Shown here piece after piece: positions 62,481-64,000 of a DNA stretch of 64,000 nucleotides. This DNA is from SZUA-309 sp965215995 (GTDB taxonomy: Bacteria > Pseudomonadota > Gammaproteobacteria > Pseudomonadales > Azotimanducaceae). Positions within the stretch are counted from its first letter, which is position 1, and each line of letters starts with the position of its first letter. The stretch spans positions 5,580,001 through 5,644,000 of the forward strand of contig OZ244128.1 of assembly GCA_965215995.1 (NCBI GenBank), written 5' to 3'. The position numbers were made by a program, and so were the translations under genes. The notes beneath the pieces were generated by a model. That model was not told where the DNA came from. It searched no databases and saw nothing but the letters and a program-made list of their open reading frames with translations.

Positions 62481-62523
62481 GAGGGAATATTTTCCCTCAC
62501 TCATAACAGGGAATATATTCCCT
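62481..62523. promoter_or_regulatory. Twin operator-like palindromes upstream of the DUF5666 cluster
   Basis: GAGGGAATATTTTCCCTC (62481-62498, near-perfect) and AGGGAATATATTCCCT (62508-62523, a perfect 16-bp palindrome) share the core GGGAATAT-N-TTCCC and are centred 26 bp apart, 23-65 bp before the start of the long DUF5666 gene. Their position across the presumed promoter fits repression by a dimeric HTH protein. Confidence 0.7.
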
Positions 62524-62620
62524 AGTTCTCAGAAAAGCAAAAAGGATTTTCAGGATCCAAGTGGACAGGCGGGCTTCTTTGTAGAGTTAATTGCTCACTG
62601 GCCAGTAGAGCGCCAGGCAC

Positions 62621-63106
62621 TCAGATCAGTAGATCGCGGGCTCTTTGGTGCTCTTTCACATGCTCGCGAGGAGGCGGCAAGGCTCCAGTCTCACCAGTCG
62701 GTAGAAAACCGGTGCGTTCGTAGAGCCTGATCGCCGGCTGGTTACCGTCCGCCACATCCAGAAGCAGGCGGGAATGGCCGGTATCGCGCGCCCAGGTAAC
62801 AACCGCCTGGACCAGTGCTTCACCCACGCCTTGCCCACGTGCCTCCGGAGCGACCCACATGGACAGAAGGTAGGCATGCTCCCGGGTGCTCTTGTCGGCG
62901 ATACCGCGCGCCATACCCACGTCAGCTCCGTCGAGCACGGCAACATAGGTCGCTAGGGTTTCCAGCTGTTCCTGCCAGTCGGCCGCCTCGTAACGCTCCG
63001 CATCGGCCAGCGTGCTTCCGAAAGCGTCGGGGGCATCAGCCAGCGCTCTGAGTCGCACGGCTTTCAGCCGTTGCCACTGGCTGCCGTTGAGTCTTTCGAT
63101 TTGCAT
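62621..63106 (-). CDS. GNAT family N-acetyltransferase
   Basis: A 161-residue acetyltransferase: LLSMWVAPEARGQGVGEALVQAV contains the acetyl-CoA loop (RGQGVG), and AIRLYERTGF is the usual C-terminal helix. It is longer by about ten residues than the shortest GNATs and ends with a charged tail. The substrate is unknown. It is isolated, with a gap before the VOC gene. Confidence 0.9.
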   Translation of the reverse strand: MQIERLNGSQWQRLKAVRLRALADAPDAFGSTLADAERYEAADWQEQLETLATYVAVLDGADVGMARGIADKSTREHAYLLSMWVAPEARGQGVGEALVQAVVTWARDTGHSRLLLDVADGNQPAIRLYERTGFLPTGETGALPPPREHVKEHQRARDLLI

Positions 63107-63164
63107 ACTTCGTAACGAAATCAGAGGGTTACGTTATATTCCCGAAAACGGATCGAGCTACCGT

Positions 63165-64000
63165 TCACGACTCTGACGGAGGGTACCCACCGTAGGGTTT
63201 CAGGCTGCTCTTCGCTCCCGGTTTGCCCTTCACGAGCTCCCAGATGGTTCCCAAGGCATCCTGCGTAGCAAGATATGTAAAGGTGGAAGCACCTCCGATA
63301 AGCCCGGTGGACTCGAGCTCAATACCCTCCTCCGCCACACTGGTCACGATCTCGTCGTGATCCGGAACGCCGCCGAAGCTGACGTGATGAACACCCACAC
63401 CCTGTGCATTGAGAAACTCCAGATGCGTGCTGACCCCGCGGGTCGGTTCGAGCAGCTCGAACTGCAGGTCGCCCAGGTCGGCTAGCGCCGCCTTCACACC
63501 GAAATCAGAGTCTCGCACCGGAATGCCATGAAGAGAGCAGTCCGCCAGATGAGGCGGCTCGAAGTGCAGAAAACGCCACGGCCCCACACCCAGCAAATCC
63601 CAGTAACGCCGGGCCATCTCCTCCACGTCCTCGACCACGATACCCACCTGCACGATGCGCTTGCCTTCGAGCTCGATGACCCCCTGCTTATCGGACTGCC
63701 ATCTTCCCCACGGCTTGAGGTCGCCCGGAGCGTCAGGGGGATGAACCTTTACAAGCTCGAACATCGTTCCCAGCGCTTTCTGTGAGGCCAGATAGGTAAA
63801 CGTGGTTGAGTCACCGATCAGACCCTGCATCTCAACGCCGATACCGGCAGTGGCACACTTCTCCACTGCCTCGTCATGACCGTGGATGCTGCCGAAGCTC
63901 AGGTGGTGCACACCCTGTCCCTGCCGGTTCAAGAACTCCATGTGCGTGCTGGGACCATACATCGGTTCAAGCAGTTCTATCTGGATTTCGCCTAGATTCG
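63165..64000 (-). CDS. VOC family protein with two domains (partial at the window edge)
   Basis: The minus-strand frame is open to the window end, so the start lies outside; an internal ATG at 63962 would be a false start. It holds a full vicinal-oxygen-chelate (glyoxalase/dioxygenase) repeat: HHVSFGGVPDHDE, GGASTFTYLATQDALGTIWELVKG, and a preceding similar unit HHLSFGSIHGHDE, GDSTTFTYLASQKALGTMFELVKV. The two units are about 110-130 residues and about 50% similar by eye. Metal ligands are His in HH and Glu in FELV/WELV. Methylmalonyl-CoA-epimerase-like and ring-cleavage-type VOC enzymes are both possible. Confidence 0.87.
   Translation of the reverse strand, partial: NLGEIQIELLEPMYGPSTHMEFLNRQGQGVHHLSFGSIHGHDEAVEKCATAGIGVEMQGLIGDSTTFTYLASQKALGTMFELVKVHPPDAPGDLKPWGRWQSDKQGVIELEGKRIVQVGIVVEDVEEMARRYWDLLGVGPWRFLHFEPPHLADCSLHGIPVRDSDFGVKAALADLGDLQFELLEPTRGVSTHLEFLNAQGVGVHHVSFGGVPDHDEIVTSVAEEGIELESTGLIGGASTFTYLATQDALGTIWELVKGKPGAKSSLKPYGGYPPSES

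Overview
This is a 64 kb chromosomal window of high G+C by eye. The order rplU-rpmA-obg, with ispB divergent next to it, is the arrangement usual in Gammaproteobacteria. CsrA, NnrU, HyuA/HyuB, TauD-type dioxygenases, a CYP153-like P450 and many lipoproteins fit a free-living, aerobic, probably marine or environmental gammaproteobacterium with broad catabolic ability. I saw no insertion sequence, prophage or CRISPR array. The clearest accessory-type features are one toxin-antitoxin module and a tandem array behind a tRNA gene.

Layout. 1-1.2 kb: ribosomal protein/Obg operon (minus). 1.4-5.9 kb: ispB, then a secreted alpha/beta hydrolase and a NatAB-type ABC exporter (plus). 5.9-6.55 kb: tRNA-Pro(CGG) followed by an array of copies of its own 3' end interleaved with hairpins. 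6.6-13.4 kb: a secreted hypothetical protein, a PEP-mutase/isocitrate-lyase-family enzyme with GNAT, a divergent D-aminoacylase-like/esterase pair, a HAD phosphatase and a diguanylate cyclase. 13.5-31.4 kb: a catabolic block with SDRs, two TauD-family enzymes, an N,N-dimethylformamidase-like protein, a YtcJ-like amidohydrolase, a seven-repeat FG-GAP lipoprotein, an S58 and an M20 peptidase, an aspartoacylase-like enzyme and a GCS2-like ligase. 31.6-42.4 kb: small membrane/lipoproteins, PPK2, a CYP153-like P450, a DadA-NSS transporter pair, CstA and a GT39 glycosyltransferase. 42.6-44.3 kb: a Lys/Gly-repeat protein, a HigBA-like module and tRNA-Gly. 44.3-53 kb: HyuB/HyuA/MFS, DsrE-like, AraC regulator, SelD, CsrA. 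53-64 kb: a duplicated winged-helix protein, NnrU, OmpA-family protein, an Lrp/leucine dehydrogenase pair, a DUF5666-DUF6502-DUF5666 cluster, GNAT and a two-domain VOC protein.

The main discovery is selenium. Two genes are interrupted by an in-frame TGA that very probably encodes selenocysteine. At 23187-23185 (minus) the TGA forms the U-G-S-C motif of the UGSC selenoprotein family and joins what look like two short ORFs; the gene is coupled to a thioredoxin-fused partner. At 51789-51791 (plus) the TGA sits exactly where SelD has its catalytic Cys/Sec, three residues before the conserved Lys, so the selenophosphate synthetase is itself a selenoprotein. Both TGAs are followed at bacterial SECIS distance by a small hairpin. 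The organism therefore decodes UGA as Sec, although selA, selB and selC are not in this window.

The other strong unexplained structure is the tRNA-Pro array. It holds four extra full or partial copies of the tRNA 3' end and four intact or truncated copies of one 9-bp-stem hairpin, plus a fifth whose stem differs at three base pairs, all compensated. Two operator-like inverted repeats (toxin-antitoxin promoter; DUF5666/DUF6502 cluster promoter) and a multi-hairpin leader before dadA are further regulatory candidates.
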